64,000 bases of DNA from Rhodococcoides fascians NBRC 12155 = LMG 3623 (GTDB taxonomy: Bacteria; Actinomycetota; Actinomycetes; Mycobacteriales; Mycobacteriaceae). The stretch covers positions 1,116,001-1,180,000 of the forward strand of contig NZ_BCWW01000001.1 of the NCBI RefSeq assembly GCF_001894785.1, written 5' to 3'. Below the pieces are notes generated by a model. It was given only the letters and a program-made list of their open reading frames with translations, made no database searches and had not been told where the DNA came from. The position numbers and the translations under genes are program-made. Shown in pieces: positions 17,427-26,729 of this stretch. Each line of letters opens with the position of its first letter. The first letter of the stretch is position 1.

Positions 17427-18249
17427 GATCGGCTCCCTCTTCTGCGATGTGCTCGAGTTCCTCGCCCGCCGCGGCGGTGCCGAGGTAGACCTGCTGAACC
17501 TTCGGATCGGCCTGCACCTCGGCCACGGTGCCCTCGGCCAGAACGCGTCCGGCCGCCAGTACTGTCACCGAGGTCGCGAACATCCGCATGAAGTCCATGT
17601 CGTGCTCCACCACCACCACGGTCCGTTCACCGCCGATGCGTTGCAGCAGCTGGCCCGTCTCCTCACGTTCCTCGTGGCTCATGCCGGCGACCGGCTCGTC
17701 TAGCAGAAGCACATCGGCGTTCTGCACCAACAACATTCCGATCTCGAGCCACTGCTTCTGGCCGTGCGCCAGAATTCCTGCGGCCTTGTCTCTCTGGGCC
17801 GTCAGACCGATCGTCTCGAGGGCCTCCTCGATCTGCGGCAGAACCGATGCCCGACGGCGCAACATCGTCAGTACCGACCGGCCGGACCCGGCGGCGATAT
17901 CCAGGTTCTGCAATACCGTCAGATTCTCGAAGATGCTGGCCGTCTGAAAGGTTCGACCGATACCGAGCCGGGCGATCTGATGCACCTTCTTGCCCAGCAG
18001 TTCCACTCCGGACTTGGTGACCGAGCCGGTGGCCGGAACGAGACCGGTGATGGCGTCGATCAGCGTGGTCTTGCCGGCTCCGTTCGGGCCGATGAGGAAG
18101 CGAAGATCGCCCTGCATCAGCGTCAGATCGACGTTGGTGTTGGCCTTGAAGCCGTCGAAACTGACTGTCAGATCACGGACTTCGAGGTACTGACTGGACA
18201 TGCCGGCGTTGCCGCCGAACGTGGGCTGCGGGCCTTCGACATGGATCAT
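17419..18249 (-). CDS. urtD: urea ABC transporter ATP-binding protein UrtD
   Basis: ATG 18249 gives 276 aa. Walker A is GPNGAGKTTLIDAITG. The signature is the unusual LAHGQKQWLEIGMLL that distinguishes UrtD from LivG. Walker B is VLLLDEPVAGMS. The start overlaps the urtC stop in ATGA. A longer frame reaching 18435 lies inside urtC and is not the real start. Confidence 0.93.
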   Translation of the reverse strand: MIHVEGPQPTFGGNAGMSSQYLEVRDLTVSFDGFKANTNVDLTLMQGDLRFLIGPNGAGKTTLIDAITGLVPATGSVTKSGVELLGKKVHQIARLGIGRTFQTASIFENLTVLQNLDIAAGSGRSVLTMLRRRASVLPQIEEALETIGLTAQRDKAAGILAHGQKQWLEIGMLLVQNADVLLLDEPVAGMSHEEREETGQLLQRIGGERTVVVVEHDMDFMRMFATSVTVLAAGRVLAEGTVAEVQADPKVQQVYLGTAAAGEELEHIAEEGADHA

Positions 18250-19337
18250 CGTGCGAGCTCTTTCTCTGGTTCCGCGCTGGCCTCGGGGACCGATTCGGGC
18301 TCCTTCTTTCGCTTGCGCAGTGCGAAGAGTCCGGCGATGCCGGCGGGGAAGAATCCGACGACCACGACGAACAGCAGGCCCTGCGCATACGTCCAACCGG
18401 ACGGGAACTGCTCGGACAGCGTGGTCTGCGCCCACGCGACTCCGAGCGCGCCGAGAACCGGGCCGAGCAGGGTGGTGCGGCCGCCGATGGCGACGCCGAT
18501 GAGAAACGCGATGGACGGAACGATGCCGACGTCGTTGGGGGAGATGATGCCGACGATCGGGACGAACAGCGCACCGGCGAGACCGGCGAAGAACGCTGCG
18601 GCGACGTACGCGACGATCTTGACGTTCGCCGGGTCGTAGCCGAGGAAGCGCACTCGCTCTTCCTGATCGCGGACGGCGACCAGTAGTTCGCCGTAGCGCG
18701 AGTACATCAGCTGGCGCGTGATGGCGACGACGACGAGCAGTACGCCGGCAGCGATGAAGAACAGCATCTGCTTGTTGGCGGGGTCGTTGAGGTTGAACCC
18801 GAAGAACGTGCGGAACCTGTTGAGCCCGTTGGATCCACCGGTGGTCTGCTGTCCGATGAGCAGGATCGCGAAGGCGGCGGCCAGTGCCTGACTGAGGATC
18901 GCGAAGTACGCGCCCTTGACGCGACGCTTGAACACGCCGAGGCCGAGCACCAGCGCCACCAGTGCCGGCACGAACAGGATGCCCAGAATCGTCGTGATGG
19001 GCGAGGTGAACGGCAGCCAGTACGAGGGCAATTCACGGATACCGGCGATGGACATGAAGTCCGGTACCGCGTCGCCCCGCAGATCGGCGTCGGAAATCTT
19101 CAGATGCATGGCCATGATGTAGGCACCGATGCCGAAGAAGACACCCTGGCCGAGGGTCAGCATTCCGCCTCGGCCCCAGGCCAATCCGATACCGACGGCC
19201 ACAATTGCGTAGCAGATGAACTTGCCCAGCAGATTCAACCGGAAGTCGCTGAGGACGGCGGGAGCCACAGCGAACAACAGGATTGCGGCGAGCGCGAAAC
19301 CCAGCAGAGCGCCGCGCTTGGCGATGAACTCGCTCAT
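18246..19337 (-). CDS. urtC: urea ABC transporter permease UrtC
   Basis: ATG 19337 gives 363 aa with 8-10 membrane segments of the LivM type (for example ALLGFALAAILLFAVAPAVL). The conserved loop GRGGMLTLGQGVFFGIGAY and the EAA-like region VRDQEERVRFLGYDPANVK are present. The C-terminal tail is charged (KRKKEPESVPEASAEPEKE). Overlaps of 4 bases with urtB and urtD show a tightly coupled operon. Confidence 0.93.
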   Translation of the reverse strand: MSEFIAKRGALLGFALAAILLFAVAPAVLSDFRLNLLGKFICYAIVAVGIGLAWGRGGMLTLGQGVFFGIGAYIMAMHLKISDADLRGDAVPDFMSIAGIRELPSYWLPFTSPITTILGILFVPALVALVLGLGVFKRRVKGAYFAILSQALAAAFAILLIGQQTTGGSNGLNRFRTFFGFNLNDPANKQMLFFIAAGVLLVVVAITRQLMYSRYGELLVAVRDQEERVRFLGYDPANVKIVAYVAAAFFAGLAGALFVPIVGIISPNDVGIVPSIAFLIGVAIGGRTTLLGPVLGALGVAWAQTTLSEQFPSGWTYAQGLLFVVVVGFFPAGIAGLFALRKRKKEPESVPEASAEPEKELAR

Positions 19338-20218
19338 ACCAGGCTCCTTGTCTTGACGGCGAACAAGCCCTGTGGGCGGGCCTGCAGGAAGATCACGATG
19401 AGGACGAACACGATGACCTTGGCGATCGAGGCCGTGGTGCTGTATTCGATGAACGAGTTGAGGATTCCGAGGGCGAAGGCGGCGATCACCGCGCCCTTGA
19501 TCTGGCCGAGTCCACCGACGACGACCACCAGGAAGGCGTCGATCAGATAGCTCTGTCCCACAGTGGAACTCGTGGATCCGATCAGAGTCAGTGCCACGCC
19601 CGCGACACCCGCCAAACCGGAGCCGAGGAAGAACGTCGAGATGTCGGTCCGGCGGCTCGAGATGCCCGACGTTTCCGCGAGATCGCGGTTCTGCACCACC
19701 GCGCGGATGCGTCGACCCATGGCGGTCTTCTTCAGCGCGATCGACAGTGCGACAACGGCGACGACCGCCAGCACCAGAATGAAGATTCGGGTCTTGGGCA
19801 CCACGGCACCGAGGATGTCGACGCCGCCGCTCAGCCATTCCGGCGAGACGACGTTGACCGCCGGGGCACCGAAGATGTCACGAGCGAGCTGCTGCAGGAT
19901 GAGCCCGACGCCGAACGTGACGAGCAGGGTGTCCAGTGGACGGTGGTACATGCGCTGGATCAGCGTCACCTCGAGCAGCACACCCATTGCGCCGCCGACG
20001 AGGAAGCCGACGATGAGCGAGATGAACAGTGATGCGCCGCCGGTCGAGACGATCTGCTGCACTACGTAAGCCGTGTACGAGCCGGCCATGATGAACTCGC
20101 CGTGTGCCATGTTGATGACGCCCATCTGACCGAACGTCAGTGAGAGCCCGAGGGCGGCGAGCAAGAGAATGGATCCGATCGACAGGCCGGTGAACAACTG
20201 TCCGATCACGACGTCCAT
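19334..20218 (-). CDS. urtB: urea ABC transporter permease UrtB
   Basis: ATG 20218 (MDVVIGQLFTGLSIGS) with AAGGAGC upstream gives 294 aa, a LivH-type permease with about eight helices. Key segments are GLSLTFGQMGVINMAHGEFIM and the cytoplasmic coupling loop GRRIRAVVQNRDLAETSGI. The ORF is open 19 codons further upstream, but that part reads through an intergenic hairpin and was rejected. Confidence 0.93.
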   Translation of the reverse strand: MDVVIGQLFTGLSIGSILLLAALGLSLTFGQMGVINMAHGEFIMAGSYTAYVVQQIVSTGGASLFISLIVGFLVGGAMGVLLEVTLIQRMYHRPLDTLLVTFGVGLILQQLARDIFGAPAVNVVSPEWLSGGVDILGAVVPKTRIFILVLAVVAVVALSIALKKTAMGRRIRAVVQNRDLAETSGISSRRTDISTFFLGSGLAGVAGVALTLIGSTSSTVGQSYLIDAFLVVVVGGLGQIKGAVIAAFALGILNSFIEYSTTASIAKVIVFVLIVIFLQARPQGLFAVKTRSLV

Positions 20219-20236
20219 GGGGGAGCTCCTTCGGAG

Positions 20237-20282
20237 CATGTGAGTGGAACTTCGTAGCAGGCTACGAAGTTCCACTCACATG
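20237..20282. repeat. perfect 22-bp palindrome, dispersed hairpin family
   Basis: Arms of 22 bases (left arm begins CATGTGAGTGGAACTTCG) are perfectly complementary around AG, in the urtA-urtB gap. Close relatives with the same arms occur at 48583-48628 and 57004-57049, each followed by GGGT. Inside the urt operon it could attenuate transcription so that urtA is made in excess over the permease genes. Confidence 0.8.
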
Positions 20283-20290
20283 GGTGGTGG

Positions 20291-21568
20291 TCAGTTGAGG
20301 TCGGAGGCCCAGTCGTAGGTCTCGAGGAACGGGTCGGGAGCGATGGCCTCGGGGGACTCCCACACCGTGTAGATCAAGCCGTCGGGCCGGATCTCACCGA
20401 TGCGGGCGGTCTTGGAGATGTGGTGGTTGTCGCCGTCGATGACGACCTCGCCCTCGGGAGCGGCGAAGCTGACACCGTCGGCTGCGGCCTGAATGTCGGC
20501 CACCGCGAACGAATTTGCCTTCTCGACGGTGTTCTTCCACAGGTATACCGAGGTGTACGCGGCTTCCATGGGGTCCGAGGTGGGCTTGTCGGCACCGTAC
20601 TTCGCCTTGTAGTCGGCGACGAACTTGGTGTTCTCCGGGCTGTCGACGGTCTGGTAGTAGTTCCAGGCAGTCAGCTGGCCCGCGATGTTCGCGGCTCCGA
20701 TGCCCGCCACCTCTTCCTCGGCGATGGACACCGAGATGACCGGCATGTCAGCAGCTTTCAGGCCGGCGTTGGTGTACTCACGGAAGAATGCAACGTTGGA
20801 ATCACCGTTGAGCGTGTTGAACACGGCATCGGCGTCGGCGGAGCGCACCTTGTTGACGATGGTGGAGAAGTCCGTCGAACCGAGCGGGGTGTAATCCTCG
20901 CCCTTTATCTCGATACCGTTGGCGGCCGCATACGCCTTGATCTCGCGGTTGGCGGTCTGCGGGAACACGTAGTCGCTGCCCACCAGGTAGAGGGACTTGA
21001 CGCCCTTCTCCTTCAGGTAGTCCAGGGCCGGGATGATCTGCTGGTTGGTGGTGGCTCCGGTGTAGAAGATGTTCTTCGACGCCTCGAGGCCCTCGTACTG
21101 CACGGGGTAGTAGAGGAGTGCGTCGTTGTCCTCGAACACCGGCAGCATCGCCTTGCGCGACGATGACGTCCAGCCACCGAAAACTGCTGCGACACAGTCG
21201 CTGCTGATGAGTTTCTCGGCCTTCTCGGCGAACACGGTCGGCTCGGATGCGCCGTCCTCTGCGACGACCTCGATCTGCTTTCCGTTGACGCCACCGGCCG
21301 CGTTGATCTGCTCGACGGCCAGTGCGATCGAATCACGCACTGTCACTTCGCTGATCGCCATCGTGCCGGACAGGGAGTTGAGCGAGCCGACCTTGATGGT
21401 GTCACCGGAGGTGTCCACACACGAGGTGGACGAGCCTCCGCCGCCCTCGGCGGTGGTGGTGTCGCTCGCCTTGCTACCGCAGGCAGTGGCAACCAGGCTC
21501 AATGCAGCCAGTGCTGCGGGAACGACCATGACGCGCTTGACGGACATGCGCTTCGAGACAGCAGGCAT
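20291..21568 (-). CDS. urtA: urea ABC transporter substrate-binding lipoprotein UrtA
   Basis: A 425-aa lipoprotein: signal [18 protein letters not shown] with the lipid cysteine followed by GSKASD. The mature domain is a Peripla_BP_6-type binding protein. [39 protein letters not shown] and [12 protein letters not shown] are hallmark UrtA/AmiC-like segments. First gene of the urtABCDE operon; RBS AAGGG before ATG 21568. A GlnR-like site is about 110 bases upstream. Confidence 0.94.
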   Translation of the reverse strand: MPAVSKRMSVKRVMVVPAALAALSLVATACGSKASDTTTAEGGGGSSTSCVDTSGDTIKVGSLNSLSGTMAISEVTVRDSIALAVEQINAAGGVNGKQIEVVAEDGASEPTVFAEKAEKLISSDCVAAVFGGWTSSSRKAMLPVFEDNDALLYYPVQYEGLEASKNIFYTGATTNQQIIPALDYLKEKGVKSLYLVGSDYVFPQTANREIKAYAAANGIEIKGEDYTPLGSTDFSTIVNKVRSADADAVFNTLNGDSNVAFFREYTNAGLKAADMPVISVSIAEEEVAGIGAANIAGQLTAWNYYQTVDSPENTKFVADYKAKYGADKPTSDPMEAAYTSVYLWKNTVEKANSFAVADIQAAADGVSFAAPEGEVVIDGDNHHISKTARIGEIRPDGLIYTVWESPEAIAPDPFLETYDWASDLN

Positions 21569-21675
21569 CTACGGCCCTTTCGGAAAGTGTGTATACGGAG
21601 ATGTATTCGCGATTGCGAACAGTAAAGGCAACTTATTGCGTTGGTATTTTCTGCGGTGACGAGTCTGTTTCTCGC

Positions 21676-21691
21676 GTTACGAGTAGGTAAA
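21676..21691 (-). promoter_or_regulatory. possible GlnR box upstream of urtA
   Basis: On the plus strand GTTAC-GAGTAG-GTAAA, i.e. TTTAC-n6-GTAAC on the urtA strand. This resembles the actinobacterial GlnR half-site pair (GTnAC-n6-GnAAC). It would give nitrogen-limited induction of urea uptake. The match is partial. Confidence 0.4.
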
Positions 21692-21700
21692 GGCGAGCGA

Positions 21701-21751
21701 ATGACAAGACTGCTTGACATTTCATGACAAGCAGAGTTGACTTCTTGTCAT
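21701..21751. promoter_or_regulatory. ATGACAAG direct/inverted repeats, probable XRE operator
   Basis: ATGACAAG occurs at 21701-21708 and 21724-21731, and its complement CTTGTCAT at 21744-21751, overlapping the start codon of the XRE gene at 21750. TTGACA at 21714 fits a -35 element 30 bases before that ATG. Autoregulation by the encoded repressor is the simplest reading. The -10 sequence is poor and no ribosome site is seen, so the transcript may be leaderless. Confidence 0.5.
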
Positions 21752-21962
21752 GCCCGGATCCAACAACGTTCGCGCGCATCGCAAACAGGCACGCATCACG
21801 CAGGCCGAACTCGGCACCATCTGTGGAGTCAGCCGGCAGAGCATCGTCTCCGTCGAGGGCGGCGACTACGCACCGAGCGTGTACCTGGCACTGCGACTGG
21901 CCCGAGCACTCGACACGACAGTCGAAACACTGTTCGGCGAAGACGAAGGGAAACGAACATGA
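21750..21962 (+). CDS. small XRE-family regulator
   Basis: A 70-aa protein consisting of one HTH_3 domain: VRAHRKQARITQAELGTICG, then the recognition helix SRQSIVSVEGG and a C-terminal ALDTTVETLFGEDE. Single-domain regulators of this YozG/Cro type usually sit in front of a membrane protein, as here: the stop overlaps the next start in ATGA. Repeats around the start codon suggest autoregulation. Confidence 0.85.
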   Translation: MPGSNNVRAHRKQARITQAELGTICGVSRQSIVSVEGGDYAPSVYLALRLARALDTTVETLFGEDEGKRT

Positions 21963-22480
21963 GCGCATTCACCAAAGCTGCCCGCTTCGTGGGAGACCTG
22001 GACGACGACTTCTACGCCGACGAACTACAACGCGACATCTGGAATGAGGCCTCGGCCGTCGGATTCCAATCCCTGCTGTGGATCGGAATGATCGTCGGCG
22101 CTGTACTGCCCTTCGCGGCGGGTGTCACCGGGGCCTGGGTGGCATTGGGAATCTTCGTGGCTCTGACGGCCGTCGCGAACGTGGTGTTGGCATACGCCCG
22201 CGCGCGGGGGATCGACATGTACACCTCGCAGGAACTCCGGCGCGCTCGAATCGCATTGGCGGGCGTGCTGCTTTTTCTCACCGGCGGCGGCGCAATGATT
22301 CGTCTGCTTGCTCATTACGGTGGCGGTGACCTCGGGTCTGTCGCGATCGGAGCCGCAATAGGTGCACCCGTGGGCCTGGCTGCCGTAGTCGTGGGTGTGA
22401 AGATGCATCAGCTCCGGCAGCGAAAGGCCGAGCATGCTGCGGAGCTGGCCGAGCAGCGGGCTTTCGATACGGACGAATGA
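21959..22480 (+). CDS. four-helix membrane protein paired with the XRE regulator
   Basis: The product is 173 aa. A cytoplasmic N-terminus (KAARFVGDLDDDFYADELQR) is followed by hydrophobic segments around 45-60, 65-85, 100-120 and 127-145, and a charged tail (KMHQLRQRKAEHAAELAEQR). It resembles DUF2178-type membrane proteins found with small XRE regulators in archaea and actinobacteria. Role unknown. Translationally coupled to the regulator, so the pair is a unit. Confidence 0.75.
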   Translation: MSAFTKAARFVGDLDDDFYADELQRDIWNEASAVGFQSLLWIGMIVGAVLPFAAGVTGAWVALGIFVALTAVANVVLAYARARGIDMYTSQELRRARIALAGVLLFLTGGGAMIRLLAHYGGGDLGSVAIGAAIGAPVGLAAVVVGVKMHQLRQRKAEHAAELAEQRAFDTDE

Positions 22481-22703
22481 ATTGGGTCTCGAATGTGTCG
22501 CACGATCTGTTACAGGGTGCAAGGATGCGTAAAGGCTTCGGTTGGACCGTCTCCGTTTCGCAGATTTGCAGGCCGGAGGGTATGTTCTGACCGATGACAT
22601 CGCGATTTCCCGGTGTTGCGGCTGTAGGGGTGCTGTTCGGCGGCGGTTTCGGTAACGCGGACGGATGCACGTTCGATGTAAAGGGAGGCTCGGGTGGACG
22701 GCG

Positions 22704-23132
22704 ATGACGACGTGTAATACCAATCCGTCCTCCGTCGCGCCACGAAGTAACAACGAGACCGTGTCGGGCGTCCACCTTCCGGTGGAGCATGCAAACAGGG
22801 AAGTCGAGACCGTGCGCAGAGAAAAGAGCTACCTCAGACTCGTAGGGTCGAGCACTCCCACGATCGAGGTTCTGGGCGGCCCCAGAACCATCACCGTCGA
22901 TGTGGACAACGTTTTTCCGGGTCAGGTATGCGAGGTCCTGCACAACGGCATGCTGTCGCTGAGCCCACGCGTCGTTGTGGAAGACAACGCGACAAGCATC
23001 TCCATCACCACGTTCGCGCTCAAGCCGGGTGAGTACAACGTCTCGCTGCGTCTGGACGGACGCCTGGATTGCGTCACCGAATCGCAGACTGCTGTCGTCG
23101 GCGAGCAGTTCGAGGTCCGACGTAGTTCGTAG
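22704..23132 (+). CDS. hypothetical beta-rich protein
   Basis: I chose ATG 22704 (MTTCNTNPSSVAPRSNNETV, 142 aa); an in-frame ATG at 22665 would add 13 residues. GGGAGG lies about 15 bases upstream of 22704, an unusually long spacing. The C-terminal 90 residues (LGGPRTITVDVDNVFPGQV ... ALKPGEYNVSLRLDG) look like an immunoglobulin-like beta sandwich. No signal peptide. I do not recognise it. The 220 bases before it, after the membrane protein gene, show no other gene. Confidence 0.5.
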   Translation: MTTCNTNPSSVAPRSNNETVSGVHLPVEHANREVETVRREKSYLRLVGSSTPTIEVLGGPRTITVDVDNVFPGQVCEVLHNGMLSLSPRVVVEDNATSISITTFALKPGEYNVSLRLDGRLDCVTESQTAVVGEQFEVRRSS

Positions 23133-23180
23133 GCCGGACACAGCTCCTAGGCGGGACGCAAGGCCCGGTCATTTCAACAC

Positions 23181-23224
23181 AGCGAAGCGGCGCGTAGCTC
23201 AGGTGAGCTACGCGCCGCTTCGCT
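23181..23224. terminator. perfect 21-bp hairpin at a convergent junction
   Basis: AGCGAAGCGGCGCGTAGCTC and one further base pair perfectly with 23204-23224 around GG. It lies between the hypothetical gene and the amine oxidase gene, which face each other. There is no T tract, but the length suits a bidirectional terminator. Confidence 0.7.
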
Positions 23225-23260
23225 TCGTTGTCGGTCCTCGCTGCCGTCAGGTCGCGCCAG

Positions 23261-25198
23261 TCAGTGACAGGTGCTGCCGGGATCGGTGTGGCAGTGCTTC
23301 GGCTCCGATGGTGCGACGTCGAGCGAGGGGTTGCGGTCGAAGAAGCCGAAAGGCTTGAGCCAGAACGAGACGGTGTCGGACGGCATCACCGGCCAGTCCT
23401 CGGGCCTGGTGATGTGATGGATGCCGAAGGTGTACCAGACCACCACATCGGTGTTCTCGATCGAACGGTTCTTCTCGGTCCACTCGGGGAGGCCATGGTC
23501 GACGCCACTCTGATTGACGAACTCGCCACTGGGCCAACGCTCGTCGGGTGAATTGGGCGTGACCCATACGGTGTGACCGATCACCTGGGAACGCTGGAAG
23601 ATCGGCGACGCCGGATCGAACATCGCCGGAATCGCCGAGCCGGGCACCAACTTGTACGCGGGCCGGGTGCCGAGACCGTTGGTGACGTTGTCGTTGACCA
23701 CCTTCCATGCCTTCTGCGTGTTCCAGTCGTAATCCTGCTTGCCCTCGGACTCGGTGGTGAGCGGGGTGTTCACTTGCGTCAGGGCCAGGCCGTACGGATT
23801 GTCGGGACCCATCGGAACCATTTGGGTCTGGCTGGAATAGACGGTGTTCTCGGTGCCGTCGATGTCCAGATCGAGCCGGGCGACCAGGAAGTGCTGGTGG
23901 TACGGCGCATACGTGCGATTGTCGATCAGCGTGCCCGACGGATGGGTGCCGCCCTCCTCGAAGTGGGTGACGACCATGATGCCGGTGGCGCGCACCTCGC
24001 ACTCGATGTTGCCGTCCTGATAGAAGCACCAGTAGACGAGATACTCGTAGTTGGCGACGGTGGCGTGGAAGCTGACGGTGAGACGGCGCATCCGACGCAC
24101 CTCTGCCCCGGCGTCGTGATCGACGTGCTTCCACAGCACCGCGTTGTCTTCCTCGTGGATGCAGATCGCGTTGGTGATCGTGTACGGCTCGCCTTTGCTG
24201 TTGTGCAGCACGGCATCGAGGTACCGGATCTCACCGAGGCAATCGCAGCCGAGCTCGAGCGAGGTGGTCATGAAGCCCAGGCCCCACTCGCCGATGTCGA
24301 ATGCGGTGCGCCGATAGTGGTCCTCGGTGTGGTCACGATACGGAACGACCATCTCCGCGAACGACATTCGGTTCGCGACGGATCGCGTGTTCCCGTTGTC
24401 GTCGTAGGTGACCGCGTGCAGCGTCATGCCCTCGCGGTAGTTGAACCCCACACGCAGCGACCAGTTCTGCCACGTCAGCTTGTTGCCGTCCAGCTCGAAC
24501 GACGGGCCGTCCGGCTGGGTGATCTCGAGCGGCTTCAGCGGCGGACGGCTGCTGGCGTTACGGATGCGCTCCGGAATATGGCGGGGTACATACTCGCCCA
24601 TGATCTCCGGCCGCTCGACGCGGTAGGTGTCCTCGATTTCGAGCAGTTCCATCGTGTTGGCGTCGATGACGCAGTGGAAGCCGCCCACCGGCCCCGCGTA
24701 CGGATTGGCACCCTCTGCGGCTTTGACCCACGTGTCGGACCAGCCCAGGCGTCGACCCTTGTACTTCTCGGGCGTCACCGCCTCGCCGTACGTCCAGGTG
24801 TCCATGAACACCAGATCGAGATCGGTGATCCCGCGATCGGCAAGCGCGGCAATCACATCGGGGTGTGCACGCAGCGCCGCGTCGGCCTCTTCCCACTCGT
24901 CGACGGTGAAGTTGGGCTGCACGTCCGGGATGTGGGTCCAGGATTCGGTGCTCCTGTTGTCCAGTGACACCACGGCTTTGAACGTGCTGTTCTCGGCGCG
25001 GTTCAACACCACCGAGACTGCGCGACGGGCGGGGACGGTACCGTCCGCATCGAACGCGGCGACCTCGGACTTGGACGGTTCGATCATCTCGATCGAGGCG
25101 AATCGCCACCCGTCGCCGACACCGTGTTCCCGGCCCAGAACCTCGGCGACGGTAGAGAATTCGTCGCTCGAGAGTGGGTCCAGGGGATGGAATGTCAT
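23261..25198 (-). CDS. copper-containing primary amine oxidase
   Basis: Oxidatively deaminates primary amines (e.g. phenethylamine, tyramine, histamine) to aldehydes, ammonia and hydrogen peroxide. ATG 25198 gives 645 aa, the normal family length. The topaquinone precursor tyrosine is in TVANYEYLVYW (consensus NYD/E), and the copper ligands include the two histidines of HQHFLVARLDLD. It lacks a signal peptide. The stop of the upstream aldehyde dehydrogenase frame overlaps its start (ATGA), giving an aldehyde dehydrogenase-amine oxidase pair that completes amine to acid conversion. Frames extending further upstream are shadows of that dehydrogenase. Confidence 0.94.
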   Translation of the reverse strand: MTFHPLDPLSSDEFSTVAEVLGREHGVGDGWRFASIEMIEPSKSEVAAFDADGTVPARRAVSVVLNRAENSTFKAVVSLDNRSTESWTHIPDVQPNFTVDEWEEADAALRAHPDVIAALADRGITDLDLVFMDTWTYGEAVTPEKYKGRRLGWSDTWVKAAEGANPYAGPVGGFHCVIDANTMELLEIEDTYRVERPEIMGEYVPRHIPERIRNASSRPPLKPLEITQPDGPSFELDGNKLTWQNWSLRVGFNYREGMTLHAVTYDDNGNTRSVANRMSFAEMVVPYRDHTEDHYRRTAFDIGEWGLGFMTTSLELGCDCLGEIRYLDAVLHNSKGEPYTITNAICIHEEDNAVLWKHVDHDAGAEVRRMRRLTVSFHATVANYEYLVYWCFYQDGNIECEVRATGIMVVTHFEEGGTHPSGTLIDNRTYAPYHQHFLVARLDLDIDGTENTVYSSQTQMVPMGPDNPYGLALTQVNTPLTTESEGKQDYDWNTQKAWKVVNDNVTNGLGTRPAYKLVPGSAIPAMFDPASPIFQRSQVIGHTVWVTPNSPDERWPSGEFVNQSGVDHGLPEWTEKNRSIENTDVVVWYTFGIHHITRPEDWPVMPSDTVSFWLKPFGFFDRNPSLDVAPSEPKHCHTDPGSTCH

Positions 25199-26637
25199 GC
25201 GATGGTCTCCGTCGAGCTCATCACGTGCTTGATGCGGGTGTAATCGTCCACGCCGTAGGCCGAGAGGTCCTTGCCGTAACCGGAGTACTTGAAGCCGCCG
25301 TGCGGCATCTCGGCCACCAACGGGATGTGGCAGTTGACCCAGACGGCACCGAAGTCCAGAGCCGCCGAAATGCGAAGCGTGCGAGCATGATCGGACGTCC
25401 AGACGCTCGACGCGAGACCGAAGTCGACGTCGTTGGCCAGCTCGATCGCCTCTGCCTCGTCGGAGAATTTCTGCACCGTCAGCACGGGGCCGAACGTCTC
25501 CTCCTGCACGATGGGATCGGCTTGCTGCACGCCCGTGATGATCGTGGGCTCGTAGAAGAATCCCTTGTCGCCGATGCGCTTTCCGCCGGTGACGATGGTG
25601 GCGTGCGCGCCGATACCGTCGACCTTGGAGCTGACCTGGCCGAAGTGGTTGACGTTGTTCAACGGGCCGAGGAAGGTGTCGGGGTCGTCGGGCAATCCGA
25701 CCTTCAGTGTCTTCGCCTTGGCGACGAGTGCGTCGACGAGCGAGTCGTGTACCGACTCGTGTACCAACACGCGAGTGACCGCCGTGCAGTCCTGGCCGGC
25801 GTTGAAGAACGCGGCCTCGGCGATGCCGTCGGCGGCCTTGGTGATGTCGACGTCGTCGAACACGATGGCCGGTGCCTTGCCGCCCAGTTCGAGGTGCGCG
25901 CGCTTGAGCTGCTTGGCAGCGGCGACGGCGACGGCGATGCCTGCCCGCACCGAACCGGTGATCGAGACCAGGCCGGGCGTCTTGTGTTCGACGATGGCTG
26001 CGCCGGTGCCGCCGTTGCCGAGCACGATGTTCAGCACGCCGTCGGGGACGATGCCCTTCGACAATTTCGCCAGCACCAGGGTGCTCTCGGGGGTGGTGTC
26101 GCTCGGCTTGAGAACGACGGTGTTGCCGGCCGCGAGGGCAGGCCCGATCTTCCAGATCGCCATCATGAACGGGTAGTTCCATGGAGTCACCTGCCCCACG
26201 ACGCCGATCGGCTCGCGGCGTACGTACGAGGTGAACCCGTCCATGTACTCGCCGGCCGACTTGCCTTCGAGCATCCGAGCAGCCCCGGCGAAGAACCGAA
26301 TCTGATCTGCTCCGACGGTGACTTCCTCGGCGGCGATGGTGGCCTTCGGCTGACCGGTGTTGCGACTCTGCGCCTCGACGATCTCGTCGCTGTGGGCCTC
26401 GATGGCATCGGCGAGCTTCAGCAGTACCTTCTGCCGCTCACTCGGAGTCGTCTTGCCCCAGGTCTCGAACGCTTTGGCGGCAGCCGACATTGCGGCGTCG
26501 ACATCGGCAGCATCGGAAATCGGCGCTCGAGCGACCACCGACTCGTCCACCGGACTGACGACATCGAGCATCTCGGTACCGGAGGGCGTCACGAATGCCC
26601 CGTCGATGTAGTTCTGCAGGACAGGCACCGTCATCAC
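25195..26637 (-). CDS. aldehyde dehydrogenase, aminobutyraldehyde type
   Basis: NAD(P)-dependent oxidation of the aldehyde made by the neighbouring amine oxidase. 480 aa. Cofactor region VTPWNYPFMMAIWKIGPALA, the glutamate of HLELGGKAPAIVF and the catalytic cysteine in FFNAGQDCTAVTR. The overall pattern is closest to gamma-aminobutyraldehyde or betaine-aldehyde dehydrogenases. Translation is coupled to the amine oxidase by ATGA overlap; the TetR gene at 26730 lies upstream on the same strand. Confidence 0.92.
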   Translation of the reverse strand: MMTVPVLQNYIDGAFVTPSGTEMLDVVSPVDESVVARAPISDAADVDAAMSAAAKAFETWGKTTPSERQKVLLKLADAIEAHSDEIVEAQSRNTGQPKATIAAEEVTVGADQIRFFAGAARMLEGKSAGEYMDGFTSYVRREPIGVVGQVTPWNYPFMMAIWKIGPALAAGNTVVLKPSDTTPESTLVLAKLSKGIVPDGVLNIVLGNGGTGAAIVEHKTPGLVSITGSVRAGIAVAVAAAKQLKRAHLELGGKAPAIVFDDVDITKAADGIAEAAFFNAGQDCTAVTRVLVHESVHDSLVDALVAKAKTLKVGLPDDPDTFLGPLNNVNHFGQVSSKVDGIGAHATIVTGGKRIGDKGFFYEPTIITGVQQADPIVQEETFGPVLTVQKFSDEAEAIELANDVDFGLASSVWTSDHARTLRISAALDFGAVWVNCHIPLVAEMPHGGFKYSGYGKDLSAYGVDDYTRIKHVMSSTETIA

Positions 26638-26729
26638 AACCCCTAGCGTCGACTATTTCGGTTCTGCAAAGCCTGCACCCGCGGACGAGACTTTGCCACC
26701 CGACAAGATGTACACGACGATGCGAGTAA

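Noticed and set aside
25174..26646. 490-aa plus-strand ORF opposite the aldehyde dehydrogenase
   Set aside because: Pure antisense shadow of a gene with all catalytic motifs.
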